Shown here: piece by piece, positions 31,821 through 39,815 of the stretch
Numbering within the stretch: the stretch's first letter is position 1
Layout of the letters: each line of letters begins with the position of its first letter
Source of the DNA: CADEDH01 sp965216205
Lineage (GTDB): Bacteria; Actinomycetota; Acidimicrobiia; Acidimicrobiales; SZUA-35
Assembly: GCA_965216205.1 (NCBI GenBank)
Contig: OZ244139.1
Span: 1,984,001 to 2,048,000 of the forward strand
Direction of reading: 5' to 3'
Length of the DNA: 64,000 nucleotides
The notes under the pieces: model-generated
What the model was told of the DNA's origin: nothing
The model's database searches: none
The model's input: the letters and a program-made list of their open reading frames with translations, nothing else
Position numbers and translations under genes: made by a program

Positions 31821-33071
31821 GTGACGCCGCTGCGGGTCGCCGTCGTCGGCGGCTCCCTCGGCGGCCTCACCGCGGCCTGCCTCCTGCGTGACGCCGGCCA
31901 CGACGTCACCGTCTTCGAGCGGTCGGGCCACGAGCTCGAGGAGCGCGGCGCCGGAATCGGGTTCCTGGAGATGTCGTCGCGCTACCTCGTGGAGCGGGCC
32001 GGGCTCTCCCTCGACGAGGTCAGCATCACCACCGACCACATCCGCTACCTCGGTCGGGACGGCTCGGTGATCCACGACCAGCGCCACCGCTACCGGTTCA
32101 GCTCGTGGAACACCGTCTACCGGCGGCTGCTCGCCCACTGGGGTCGTGACCACTACCTGCTGGGCCACGAGATGGTCGGATTCGACCAGGACCGGCACCA
32201 GGTCCAGGGCCAGGACAAGGACCAGGGCCAGGACCAGGAACGGCATCGGGACCAGGACCGGGGCGTTGGGCCCGTGGTCGTCGACTTCGGCGACCGACAG
32301 GTCGAAGCCGATCTCCTGGTCTGCGCCGACGGTGTCGGCTCGACCGCCCGTCAGCGGCTCCAACCTGACGCCGCCCAGGCCTACGCCGGCTACGTCGCCT
32401 GGCGGGGCATGGTCGCCGAGCGGCATCTGCCGGCCGACCTGGCCTCGGCGCTGGGCGACGCCATCACCTACCACGTCTACGCCAACAGCCACATCCTCGC
32501 CTACCCGATCCCCGGGCTCGACGGCTCCGTCGACCCCGGCGACCGGCTCGTCAACTTCGTGTGGTACCGCAACTACCTCGCCGGCGGCGATCTCGACGAT
32601 CTGTTGACCGACCGTCTCGGCGTGCGGCGGGAGCTGTCGGTGCCGCCCGGCCTGGCCGCTGATCACCACCTGGCCGAGTTGCGGGCAACGGCCACAGCCC
32701 GGCTACCGCCGGTGCTGGCCGAGCTCGTGGTGAGGACCGCCGAGCCGTTCCTCCAGGTCATCCACGACATCGAGGTCGAGCGGATGGCGTTCGGGCGGGT
32801 CTGCCTCCTCGGCGACGCCGCGTTCTCGGTCCGCCCCCACGCGGCGGCCGGCACCGCCAAGGCCGCCGCCGACGGGTGGGCGCTGGCCGAAGCGCTCGAC
32901 GGGTGCGACGATGTGGTCGCCGCGTTGGCCCGGTGGGAGGAGCGACAACTGGAACTCGGGCGAGCACTGCTCGATCGGACCCGCCGCATCGGGAGCCGGT
33001 CACAGCTCCACAACACCTGGGAACCCGGCGACCCCGAGCTGATCTTCGGCCTGGAGGGACCGGGCCGATGA
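31821..33071 (+). CDS. FAD-dependent aromatic monooxygenase-like protein
   Basis: A 416-residue class A flavoprotein monooxygenase, resembling 2,6-dihydroxypyridine 3-monooxygenase. The FAD dinucleotide motif is VVGGSLGGLTAACLLRDAG, a D-G motif is seen at VCADGVGSTARQ, and the GD motif at CLLGDAAFSVRPHAAAG. GGGGGAG at 31811-31817 favours the GTG at 31821 over one at 31797. About residues 121-150 form a Gln/Asp-rich insertion encoded by short repeats. The stop overlaps the DUF3500 start (ATGA), implying a joint pathway. Confidence 0.8.
   Translation: MTPLRVAVVGGSLGGLTAACLLRDAGHDVTVFERSGHELEERGAGIGFLEMSSRYLVERAGLSLDEVSITTDHIRYLGRDGSVIHDQRHRYRFSSWNTVYRRLLAHWGRDHYLLGHEMVGFDQDRHQVQGQDKDQGQDQERHRDQDRGVGPVVVDFGDRQVEADLLVCADGVGSTARQRLQPDAAQAYAGYVAWRGMVAERHLPADLASALGDAITYHVYANSHILAYPIPGLDGSVDPGDRLVNFVWYRNYLAGGDLDDLLTDRLGVRRELSVPPGLAADHHLAELRATATARLPPVLAELVVRTAEPFLQVIHDIEVERMAFGRVCLLGDAAFSVRPHAAAGTAKAAADGWALAEALDGCDDVVAALARWEERQLELGRALLDRTRRIGSRSQLHNTWEPGDPELIFGLEGPGR
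32183..32262 (+). repeat. In-frame short repeats (CAGGACCAGG-type) inside the FAD monooxygenase gene
   Basis: Degenerate copies of CCAGGGCCAGGACC encode a run of Gln, Asp and Arg between two normal flavoprotein segments. It looks like replication-slippage growth of a surface loop. Confidence 0.7.
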
Positions 33072-34231
33072 GCCCGGCGGTGGAGCCGACCGAGCTGGAC
33101 GTGCGGCGGGCGGTCGGACAGGCGATGACCGATGCCGCAACGTCGTTCGTCGACAGCCTCGACGCCGAGCAGCGGCAACGAGCGGTCCTGCCCTTCGCCG
33201 ACGACGACTCCGACGCTGCCACCGAGCGACGCACCTGGTTCTACACCCCGGCCGACCACGGGGGTCTCCCGCTCTCGGCGATGTCGGCCGCCCAGCACCG
33301 CCACGCCCACCGGCTGCTGGCCACCGGCCTGTCCCACGCCGGCTATGTGACCGCGGCAACCATCATGGGACTGGAGAACGTTCTCGATCACACCGAGGGC
33401 TGGGTGGCGGACTTCGGTCGGGAACGGGGCCGGGATCCGATGCTGTACTGGGTCGCCCTCTTCGGTCACCCCGGCGACGACGTCTGGGGATGGCGGTTCG
33501 GCGGGCACCACGTCTCCCTCCACTACACGATCATCGACGGGGCGGTGGCCGCGTCGACCCCCAACTTCCTCGGCGCCGACCCGGCGACGTCCCCGCTGCT
33601 CGGGCCTCACCTCCTCCGACCGCTCGCCGCGGTGGAGGATCTCGGTCGCGAGCTGGTGCAGTCGATGACGGGTGAGCAGCGGCGCTCGGCGATCGTGGCG
33701 TCGAGAGCGCCGGTCGACATCGTCACCGTCAACCGGACCCGGCTCCGCGACGGCGACTACGTCCGCCCGCTGCAACTGTTGTTCCGGGGCCGGCTCCCCG
33801 AGCCGGCGAACCAGACGATGGTCGAGGCCTTCGAGGCCGCTGAGGAGGCCGCGGGGCTCTCTCCGGCCGATGTCGAGGCGGTCAGCTTCACCCTCGCCCC
33901 GAAAGGCCTGCGGGCCGGTGGCCTCACCGCCGACCAGTTGGAGATCCTCCGGGCGCTGCTCGACGCCTACCTCGACCGGCTCCCCGACGGCCTCGCCGAT
34001 CTCGAGAAGCGCAAGTTCGCCGGCCCGGCCCTGGACGACCTGACGTTCCTCTGGGCCGGCGGCATCGAATCGGGCGAGCCCCACTACTACCGGATCCAGG
34101 GCACCAGCCTGCTCGTCGAATACGACAACACCCAGCGCAACGTCAACCACGTGCACGCCCTCTGGCGGGACCTCGCCACCGACTTCGGCGGCGACCCCCT
34201 CGCCGAGCACTACCGGGCCCACCCCCACTGA
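33068..34231 (+). CDS. DUF3500 family protein
   Basis: A 387-residue protein matching the DUF3500 family: RTWFYTPADHGGLPLSAMSAAQ, WGWRFGGHHVSLHYTI, TPNFLGADPA and HYYRIQGTSLLVEYDNTQ-type segments, rich in conserved His and Trp. The family is uncharacterised. It overlaps the FAD monooxygenase gene by 4 bp, which suggests it acts on the same substrate or product. Confidence 0.8.
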   Translation: MSPAVEPTELDVRRAVGQAMTDAATSFVDSLDAEQRQRAVLPFADDDSDAATERRTWFYTPADHGGLPLSAMSAAQHRHAHRLLATGLSHAGYVTAATIMGLENVLDHTEGWVADFGRERGRDPMLYWVALFGHPGDDVWGWRFGGHHVSLHYTIIDGAVAASTPNFLGADPATSPLLGPHLLRPLAAVEDLGRELVQSMTGEQRRSAIVASRAPVDIVTVNRTRLRDGDYVRPLQLLFRGRLPEPANQTMVEAFEAAEEAAGLSPADVEAVSFTLAPKGLRAGGLTADQLEILRALLDAYLDRLPDGLADLEKRKFAGPALDDLTFLWAGGIESGEPHYYRIQGTSLLVEYDNTQRNVNHVHALWRDLATDFGGDPLAEHYRAHPH

Positions 34232-34263
34232 CGCCGAGTCTGGCACAGCGGCTGGAGCGTCAG
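34228..34263. terminator. Inverted repeat between convergent stops
   Basis: CTGACGC at 34228-34234 pairs with GCGTCAG at 34257-34263; the arms overlap the DUF3500 stop and the MetE-like stop. Likely shared terminator. Confidence 0.4.
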
Positions 34264-35435
34264 CCGACGCCGAGCACCTCCGCTGCGGCTCTCGCTCCTT
34301 CGACCCGGTTGGCGATCTTCTGGAAGGCCACGTCGCGGGCGAAGTCGGGCGAGCCGTGGTTCGGTTTCTCGTCGATGCTGAACGGGGAGAAGCCGCAGTC
34401 GTCGGTGGCCGCCAATCGTTCCTTCGGGATGTAGTTGGCGGCTGTGACCAGGGCGTCGCGGACCTCGTCGGGTGACTCCACTCGCGGGTTCAGCGGGTTG
34501 ATCACGCCGATGTAGCACATCTGGGCCACGCCGTCGGCGTCGTCCCGGCTGTGTTGGCCGATCAGCTCGTAGACCGGTTCCTTGTCGCGTTCGCTCGCGA
34601 GCTGGATCAGGAAGTACCCGGCGTTCATCTTGAACATCTCGGGCAGCAGGTTCACGTAGGGCACGTCGGCACTGTGGACCGCGTCGCGGTCACCGCCGGG
34701 GCAGGTGTGGACGCCGATGTTCTGGCGCTCCTCGGGGGTGAACCGCTCGAAGACACGGTTGTTCAGCTCGATGAAGTGGGGGAGCAGGTCCCTGCCGGTC
34801 CACGGGTTCCGAGGATCGGCCCTGGTGGCGAGGCGCCCCTCGGTGAAGTCCACCGACACCCGCTCCGCCCCCGCGGCGAAGGCCTGGCGGATGTCCTTCT
34901 CGCACTCGTTCACGAGATCGGCCTCGAAGTCTGCCCGGGAGTAGCCGGGGACCTCGTCGTCGAGCGGGTAGAGCAGGGCCAGCATCGAGGGCGCGATCAC
35001 CGCCTGCTTCATCGGCTTCGTGGCGTAGCCGATCGACTTCGCCAGCGTGTCGGCGGCGTAGGTCTTGTAGCGGAACGGGCCCTTGGCCAGCCGCGGGAGC
35101 TGGCGACCGTGACCATCGGAGAAGATGGCGAAGAACTGGCCGCCGTCGCCCGCCAGCGAATCGGCCAGGCCCGTGCCGGCCAGGGTGTCGGTGATGGCGT
35201 AGGTGGCGAAGCTCGACCAGCGCTGCTCGCCGTCGGACACGATCGGCTGCCCGGTCGCCTCCATCCGCTCGATCGACTCCTTCGCTGCTGCGTCCTGTTG
35301 CCCTTCGAGATCGTCCCGGTCGATCTCGCCAGCGTCATAGGCGGCGTACGCCGCCTGCAGCGTCGACGGACGCGGGAGCGAGCCCACGTTCTCCACCGGA
35401 ATCCCGGTCTCGGTCCTCGGGTCGTAGTTGGCCAT
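34260..35435 (-). CDS. MetE C-terminal-domain-like (cobalamin-independent methionine synthase family) protein
   Basis: A 391-residue stand-alone MetE-like barrel without the N-terminal half of MetE. Zinc ligand candidates are HTC (His and Cys in GVHTCPGGD) and the C-terminal Cys in DDCGFSPF. Full MetE has CGLKTR-like sequence after that Cys, so substrate handling probably differs. Such core proteins can be methyltransferases using alternative methyl donors or zinc-dependent C-S lyases. AAGGGGG lies about 7 nt before the ATG. The upstream region carries the 35.6-kb repeat array. Confidence 0.7.
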   Translation of the reverse strand: MANYDPRTETGIPVENVGSLPRPSTLQAAYAAYDAGEIDRDDLEGQQDAAAKESIERMEATGQPIVSDGEQRWSSFATYAITDTLAGTGLADSLAGDGGQFFAIFSDGHGRQLPRLAKGPFRYKTYAADTLAKSIGYATKPMKQAVIAPSMLALLYPLDDEVPGYSRADFEADLVNECEKDIRQAFAAGAERVSVDFTEGRLATRADPRNPWTGRDLLPHFIELNNRVFERFTPEERQNIGVHTCPGGDRDAVHSADVPYVNLLPEMFKMNAGYFLIQLASERDKEPVYELIGQHSRDDADGVAQMCYIGVINPLNPRVESPDEVRDALVTAANYIPKERLAATDDCGFSPFSIDEKPNHGSPDFARDVAFQKIANRVEGARAAAEVLGVG

Positions 35436-35608
35436 GGTGTCCCCCTTCGGCTCCCTGATCGGAGGTCGAAGGCCCACGCCCGTACGCGCTGCCGTCACCG
35501 ACATCCGACCGTCCGAGCCATCGATCGGCAACCTGCCGACCGCACCCGCAACCTACCACGCCGTGCCTGCGCCCGAGCCGCAACGCGTGTGCCGACGCCA
35601 CTCGTCGC

Positions 35609-36010
35609 TGGCAGCGTTCTGCACGGGGGGTGTGCGCGAGATCTGCCAGGGGTGGGTAGGGGCTGGGTTTGGCAGCGTTTTGCACCGGGCGTGCGCGTCG
35701 TTGCTGCCAGTGTGGGTGGGGCGTTGTCTCTGGCAGCGTTCTGCACGGGGGGTGTGCGTTACTGCTGCCAGTGTGGGGTGGGGCTGGGTTTGGCAGCGGT
35801 AAGCACCGGGGGTGCGCGTCGTCGCTGCCAGTGTGGGGTGGCGTTGACTCTGGCAGCGTTTTGCACGGAAGGTGTGCGCGAGATCTGCCAGGGGTGGGTG
35901 GGGGCTGGGTTTGGCAGCGTTTTGCACCGGGGGTGCGCGTCGTTGCTGCCAGTGCGGGGTGGCGTTGTCTCTGGCAGCGTTTTGCACGGGGGTGTGCGTT
36001 GTTGCTGCCA
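35609..36010. repeat. Seven tandem 60-61-bp repeats, each a nested hairpin
   Basis: TGGCAGCG begins each unit at 35609, 35670, 35731, 35791, 35851, 35912 and 35972; each unit has a matching (G/A)(A/C/G/T)CTGCCA end after about 33-39 bp. Most have an inner GCACC/GGTGC pair. Two unit types differ in the inner part (one has GCGAGATCTGCCA, the other GTCGTTGCTGCCA) and partly alternate. The array lies between the LysR gene stop and the MetE-like gene; the rest of that 625-bp gap (35436-35608) shows only the MetE-like Shine-Dalgarno. No unique spacers, so not CRISPR. Confidence 0.9.
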
Positions 36011-36060
36011 GAGGAGGGTCGGGGAGCGAGTGGTCGTGGGGGACGGCGGGCTGGCGCCTG

Positions 36061-36987
36061 TCAGGAGGGGACCGGGGGCGCGGGGGCGTCGCCGTGGGGT
36101 AGCCAGTCGATGAGGGTGGCAACCGTGGGAGTCGGCTCGCCGGCCGGCCACGTCACGTAGTAGCCGCGCCGGGAGCGAACCTCGGGTCCGACAGCCACCA
36201 GGGTGCGGTGCTCGAGGTACTCGTCGATGAGCGGTCGCCACCCGAGGGCGACGCCGTAGCCGAGGAGGGCGCGCTGCAACACCATCGGGTAGTTGTGGAA
36301 CAGCACGCGCTTGGGGTGGCGGCGCAGCCTGATGCCGAACTCGGCCAGCCAGTCCGACCACGTCATCCAGGGATGGTCGCCGTCGTCCATGTGCACGAAC
36401 GGCGCCTGGTACACATCCTCGGCCGTGCTCTCGGCGGTGAGGCCGTACTGCTCGGCCAGCGTCGGCGTGGCCACCGGAAGGACGATCTCGGGGAAGAGCA
36501 ACCGGTGGTCCTGGCCGGGGAATCGACCGTCGCCGAGTCGGATCGCGGCGTCGAAGGAGCCGTCGGCGAGCTCAGCGTCACGGTCGAACAGCCAGAGCCG
36601 GAGATCGAGCTCGCCGAGCACGTCGTTGATCTGGTCGAGGCGGGGGACGAGCCACACCTGGGCAATGCCAGGATGGGCAGCGAGAACGAACGTACCCGCT
36701 ATCTCGGCGAGCTCCGCCAGCTCCGACAGGCCCGCCTCGATCACGTCGAACCCCGCCGCCACGTGGTCGTGGAGTCGACGGCCGGCGTCGGAGAGCTCGC
36801 TGCGGTTGGCGGTGCGCACGAAGAGCTCGGCTCCGAGCCGGCGCTCCAGACCCCGGATCTGGCGGGTCACGGCCGGCTGGCTGAGCCCGAGCTCATCGCC
36901 GGCGGCGGTGAAGCTGCCGAGCCTGGCCGTCGCCTCGAAGACCGCCAGTGACTGGAGTCGGTCGACCTGGCGAACCAATGGCCTCAC
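36061..36987 (-). CDS. LysR-family transcriptional regulator (GcvA-like)
   Basis: About 308 residues. The N-terminal winged helix reads LQSLAVFEATARLGSFTAAGDELGLSQPAVTRQIRGLERRLG with the usual recognition helix, followed by a periplasmic-binding-like effector domain. The GTG at 36987 is chosen because the LysR domain begins about 10 residues later; an ATG at 37083 would extend into the divergent promoter. It diverges from the dioxygenase/HD-oxygenase pair, the standard arrangement for a LysR activator and its target. Confidence 0.82.
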   Translation of the reverse strand: MRPLVRQVDRLQSLAVFEATARLGSFTAAGDELGLSQPAVTRQIRGLERRLGAELFVRTANRSELSDAGRRLHDHVAAGFDVIEAGLSELAELAEIAGTFVLAAHPGIAQVWLVPRLDQINDVLGELDLRLWLFDRDAELADGSFDAAIRLGDGRFPGQDHRLLFPEIVLPVATPTLAEQYGLTAESTAEDVYQAPFVHMDDGDHPWMTWSDWLAEFGIRLRRHPKRVLFHNYPMVLQRALLGYGVALGWRPLIDEYLEHRTLVAVGPEVRSRRGYYVTWPAGEPTPTVATLIDWLPHGDAPAPPVPS

Positions 36988-37007
36988 TGCGCTTTCACCA
37001 TGCCCTG

Positions 37008-37017
37008 AGAGTATGCT
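37008..37017. promoter_or_regulatory. Overlapping divergent -10 elements, LysR and dioxygenase
   Basis: TATGCT on the plus strand (37012-37017) and TACTCT on the minus strand (37008-37013) overlap. One bound regulator could control both directions. Confidence 0.35.
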
Positions 37018-37090
37018 GAGCAACACCAGATCGCCACTGTTGGTGAGTGCCGGCCTGGTCCACACTGACGTCGTGACCATCATCTCACCT

Positions 37091-38230
37091 ATGTCTCAAT
37101 CCACCGCGGTGGTCCGCGATGGATGGGTGATCCTGAGCGGATCGGGAGTCGAGCGGGCCTTGCATCCGCAGTGGTTGCGTCACCGGTCGACCGAGCCCGG
37201 GCAGATCGAAGCGACCAATCGGCAGCGCCTCTTCACGCCCGCCGACATCGACCCCGATCTCACCGTCGTCGCGGCCGACGTCGCCGACGGGGCCGTGCAC
37301 GTGTCGTTCAGCGACGGCCACCTCGCCCACCTCCGCCTCGACGACGTCGAACGGGCACTCGGGTGGCTACCCGACCCGGAGGAACCGCCCGCCGCCGAAC
37401 CCTGGACCGAGCCCCTCGATGCGTTCCCCTACGTCGACTGGCAGGGGATCACGTTCGACCGGGCGACCGAGGATCTCGACGCCACGGTCGAGTTCCTGAC
37501 CGCGTTCTTCCGGCACGGCTACGTCGTGCTCCGCAACACGCCAGCGGAGGTCGGCACCGTGGCGAGGGTCGCCGACCGCCTCGGTTACCTCGTGGGTCAG
37601 AACTTCGGTGCGGTCTTCGATGTGGAGGCGACGCCGTCGCCGACCGACCTCGCGTTCACCGCTTTCGCACTTCCCGCTCACACCGACCTGCCGTATCGCC
37701 AGCCGGTGCCCGGGATCCAGATGTTGCACTGCATCCGGAACGAGGCGCCAGGCGGCGACTCCACCCTCGTCGACGGACTCGCCGCCGCGCTCGCGCTCGA
37801 AGCGACGCATTCCGCTTGGCACGCGGCGCTGGTCGACACCGAGGTGGTGTGGCGCTACGACATGGGCACCGACACCGTGGTGAACCGCGGCCATGTCCTC
37901 GAGTACGACCGGCACGGCCGCTATCGCCAGGTTCGGTTCAACACCAAGCTCGACGAGCCCGTGCTCGCGCCCGGCGTCGATCTCGATGCCTTCTACGCCG
38001 GGCGACGGTGGCTGGCGGCGTGGACGAACGACCCCGCGCATCAGGTGACGTTCCGACTGGAACCGGGCGACATCATGTTCATGGACAATCACCGCGTGCT
38101 GCACGGACGAACGGCGTTCGACCCGACCAGGGGTCACCGTCATCTCCAGGGTTGCTACATCGAGCACGACGGGCCCGACACGACGTACCGTCTCGCGGTC
38201 CGCCGTCGCCGTGCCATGCTCGGAGCATGA
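37091..38230 (+). CDS. 2-oxoglutarate dioxygenase, gamma-butyrobetaine-hydroxylase/TmpA-like
   Basis: A 379-residue protein with the two-domain layout of gamma-butyrobetaine dioxygenase: a short N-terminal DUF971-like domain (about residues 10-100, WLRHRSTEPGQIEATNRQRL) and a TauD-type oxygenase. The iron triad is His197, Asp199 and His338 (AHTDLP and RVLHGR). The gene is followed with a 4-bp overlap by a PhnZ-like HD-domain gene. That pairing matches TmpA/TmpB, where TmpA hydroxylates (2-trimethylammonio)ethylphosphonate. Carnitine synthesis is the alternative, but it would not explain the HD partner. Confidence 0.8.
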   Translation: MSQSTAVVRDGWVILSGSGVERALHPQWLRHRSTEPGQIEATNRQRLFTPADIDPDLTVVAADVADGAVHVSFSDGHLAHLRLDDVERALGWLPDPEEPPAAEPWTEPLDAFPYVDWQGITFDRATEDLDATVEFLTAFFRHGYVVLRNTPAEVGTVARVADRLGYLVGQNFGAVFDVEATPSPTDLAFTAFALPAHTDLPYRQPVPGIQMLHCIRNEAPGGDSTLVDGLAAALALEATHSAWHAALVDTEVVWRYDMGTDTVVNRGHVLEYDRHGRYRQVRFNTKLDEPVLAPGVDLDAFYAGRRWLAAWTNDPAHQVTFRLEPGDIMFMDNHRVLHGRTAFDPTRGHRHLQGCYIEHDGPDTTYRLAVRRRRAMLGA

Positions 38231-38871
38231 CCGACGCCAGCACTGCTCGCAGTCCCGTTCGTACCGGTGGCGACGCACCGCCGAACAACGCCGCCGACGG
38301 CATCGTGTCCTTCCGGGCGATGGAGCACGGCACCGCCGACGACTACGCACTGCTCGACCGGTTCGAGCGCCAGCACGCGGCTGGTCTCGCCGACCGGTTG
38401 CTCGACACGCTCGCCCGGCTGACCGACTCGCTCGGCGGCTACCAGATCACCCGGCTCGAGCACTCATTGCAGTCGGCGACCAGGGCTAGGCTCGACGGGG
38501 CCGATGTCGACTGGGTGGTTGCGGCGCTGCTGCACGACATCGGCGACGAGCTCGCGCCGTACAACCACAGCGAGCTCGCGGCGTCGATCCTCCAACCCTA
38601 TGTCCGGGCCGAGGTGCATTGGGTGATCCAGCACCACGGCGTGTTCCAGAGCTACTACTACGCCCATCACCTCGGCGGTGACCGTCACGCCAGGGACCGC
38701 TTCGCCGACCACCGGTGGGCCGACCGGTGCGCCCGGTTCTGCGCCGAGTGGGACCAGAACTCCTTCGACCCCGACTTCCCGATCCACGACCTCGACTCGT
38801 TCCGCGACGACATGCACCACGTCTTCAACCGAACCCCCTGGGCACCCGAGGTGATCGCCGCCGGGCTCTGA
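38227..38871 (+). CDS. HD-domain mixed-valent diiron oxygenase, PhnZ/TmpB-like
   Basis: A 214-residue HD-domain protein. Metal-ligand candidates follow the PhnZ order: His79 (LEHSLQSA), His103-Asp104 (LLHDIGD), His114 (YNHSEL), His136/His137 (QHHGVF) and an Asp in EWDQNSFDPDFP. PhnZ-type enzymes cleave the C-P bond of a 1-hydroxyphosphonate oxidatively, giving phosphate. Seven residues before His79 a Tyr stands where PhnZ has its iron-binding Glu, so the substrate pocket differs from the 2-aminoethylphosphonate enzyme. The start overlaps the dioxygenase stop (ATGA). Confidence 0.78.
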   Translation: MTDASTARSPVRTGGDAPPNNAADGIVSFRAMEHGTADDYALLDRFERQHAAGLADRLLDTLARLTDSLGGYQITRLEHSLQSATRARLDGADVDWVVAALLHDIGDELAPYNHSELAASILQPYVRAEVHWVIQHHGVFQSYYYAHHLGGDRHARDRFADHRWADRCARFCAEWDQNSFDPDFPIHDLDSFRDDMHHVFNRTPWAPEVIAAGL

Positions 38872-38933
38872 TCCAGGCCCTCGGCCCACAGCGAGAGACG
38901 TGCGCAGCGATCACCGGCCAGGGGTGCGGCACG

Positions 38934-39698
38934 TCATCGGTCGAACGTCCAGGTGAACCAGTTCTCGTGGGGGCCGGGCAGGAGACCGTGGGCCGTGTCG
39001 TCGACGCAGTGCGAGGCGATGAGGAGCGTGGCGGGGGCCTGGTTGCCGTCGGTGATGGCGGTTGGCCTGATCGCGGCCGGGTCGCCGCCGAGGCGGGCCA
39101 CGTTGGTCGGGTTCGTCAGGGCGATGTCGCCCTTCAGGTTCTCCCAGTCCGGAAAGCGCTGGAACGGGTAGGCACCAGACCTGACGGGGAAGTCCAGCCG
39201 GAGGGTCAGCCGGCCGTTTCCATGACCGTCGGTCCGGAATCCGTTGCTGAGCGAGTCGCTACCGGCGTTGGGGAGCGTGGCTGCGAGCTGGTCGGGGAGC
39301 TCGTCACTGTGGGCGAGCGGTGTGACCGGAATGCCGGTCAGGGGACTGCCGCCGTAGGGGTTGCCCTCGGAGTCGGCGCCGAGCAGCCGGACCCAGATGG
39401 TGTAGAGGGTGTCGGGTCGGGCGTCGCGCACCTGGAAGGTCAGCGTGCTGTGACCGTTGCGCTCGTCGAGCCGGAGGCGAGCGGTCGCCTCCGGCCAGGT
39501 CTCAGGATCGGTGGCCTGACCGGCGTTGCACTCGACCGCCACCGACTGGCCGGTGGGGGACGGGGTCGCCGCATCCCAGCGGTCGAGATCGTCCCAGCGT
39601 CCGTCGGCGGTGGCGCTCGATGGCGCGAAGACGAACGCGAGGACCGCAGCCACGGTGGCCAGGGCTGCGATTCGGTACCTCGTCGGCTGCAGAGACAC
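38934..39698 (-). CDS. Secreted protein of unknown function
   Basis: A 254-residue protein with a clear Sec signal (YRIAALATVAAVLAFVFAPSSATADG; likely cleavage after ATA or ADG). The mature part is an all-beta domain: RLDERNGHSTLTFQVRDARPDTLYTIWVRL and GRLTLRLDFPVRSG. Two cysteines could form a disulfide. GGAGGAA just before the GTG at 39698 decides the start. No family recognised. It diverges from the SARP gene. Confidence 0.65.
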   Translation of the reverse strand: MSLQPTRYRIAALATVAAVLAFVFAPSSATADGRWDDLDRWDAATPSPTGQSVAVECNAGQATDPETWPEATARLRLDERNGHSTLTFQVRDARPDTLYTIWVRLLGADSEGNPYGGSPLTGIPVTPLAHSDELPDQLAATLPNAGSDSLSNGFRTDGHGNGRLTLRLDFPVRSGAYPFQRFPDWENLKGDIALTNPTNVARLGGDPAAIRPTAITDGNQAPATLLIASHCVDDTAHGLLPGPHENWFTWTFDR

Positions 39699-39803
39699 GG
39701 TTCCTCCAGAAGTGCTCGGTGATGGGGGCGAGTGGCGGGCACTCAGCTGCCGACTCAACTCCATGCACCTCGCGCGGCACTCGCGGCCGACTCGCGTGGC
39801 GAA

Positions 39804-39809
39804 TAGGAT
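39804..39809 (+). promoter_or_regulatory. -10 hexamer TAGGAT for the SARP regulator
   Basis: TAGGAT ends 6 nt before a GTG at 39816 and 9 nt before the ATG at 39819. Confidence 0.45.
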
Positions 39810-39815
39810 CGTTCC

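Noticed and set aside
35609..36010. CRISPR array or minisatellite coding region
   Set aside because: The units are joined head to tail with almost identical content and no variable spacers. Long open frames across it arise from the repeat composition and have no start signal or family.
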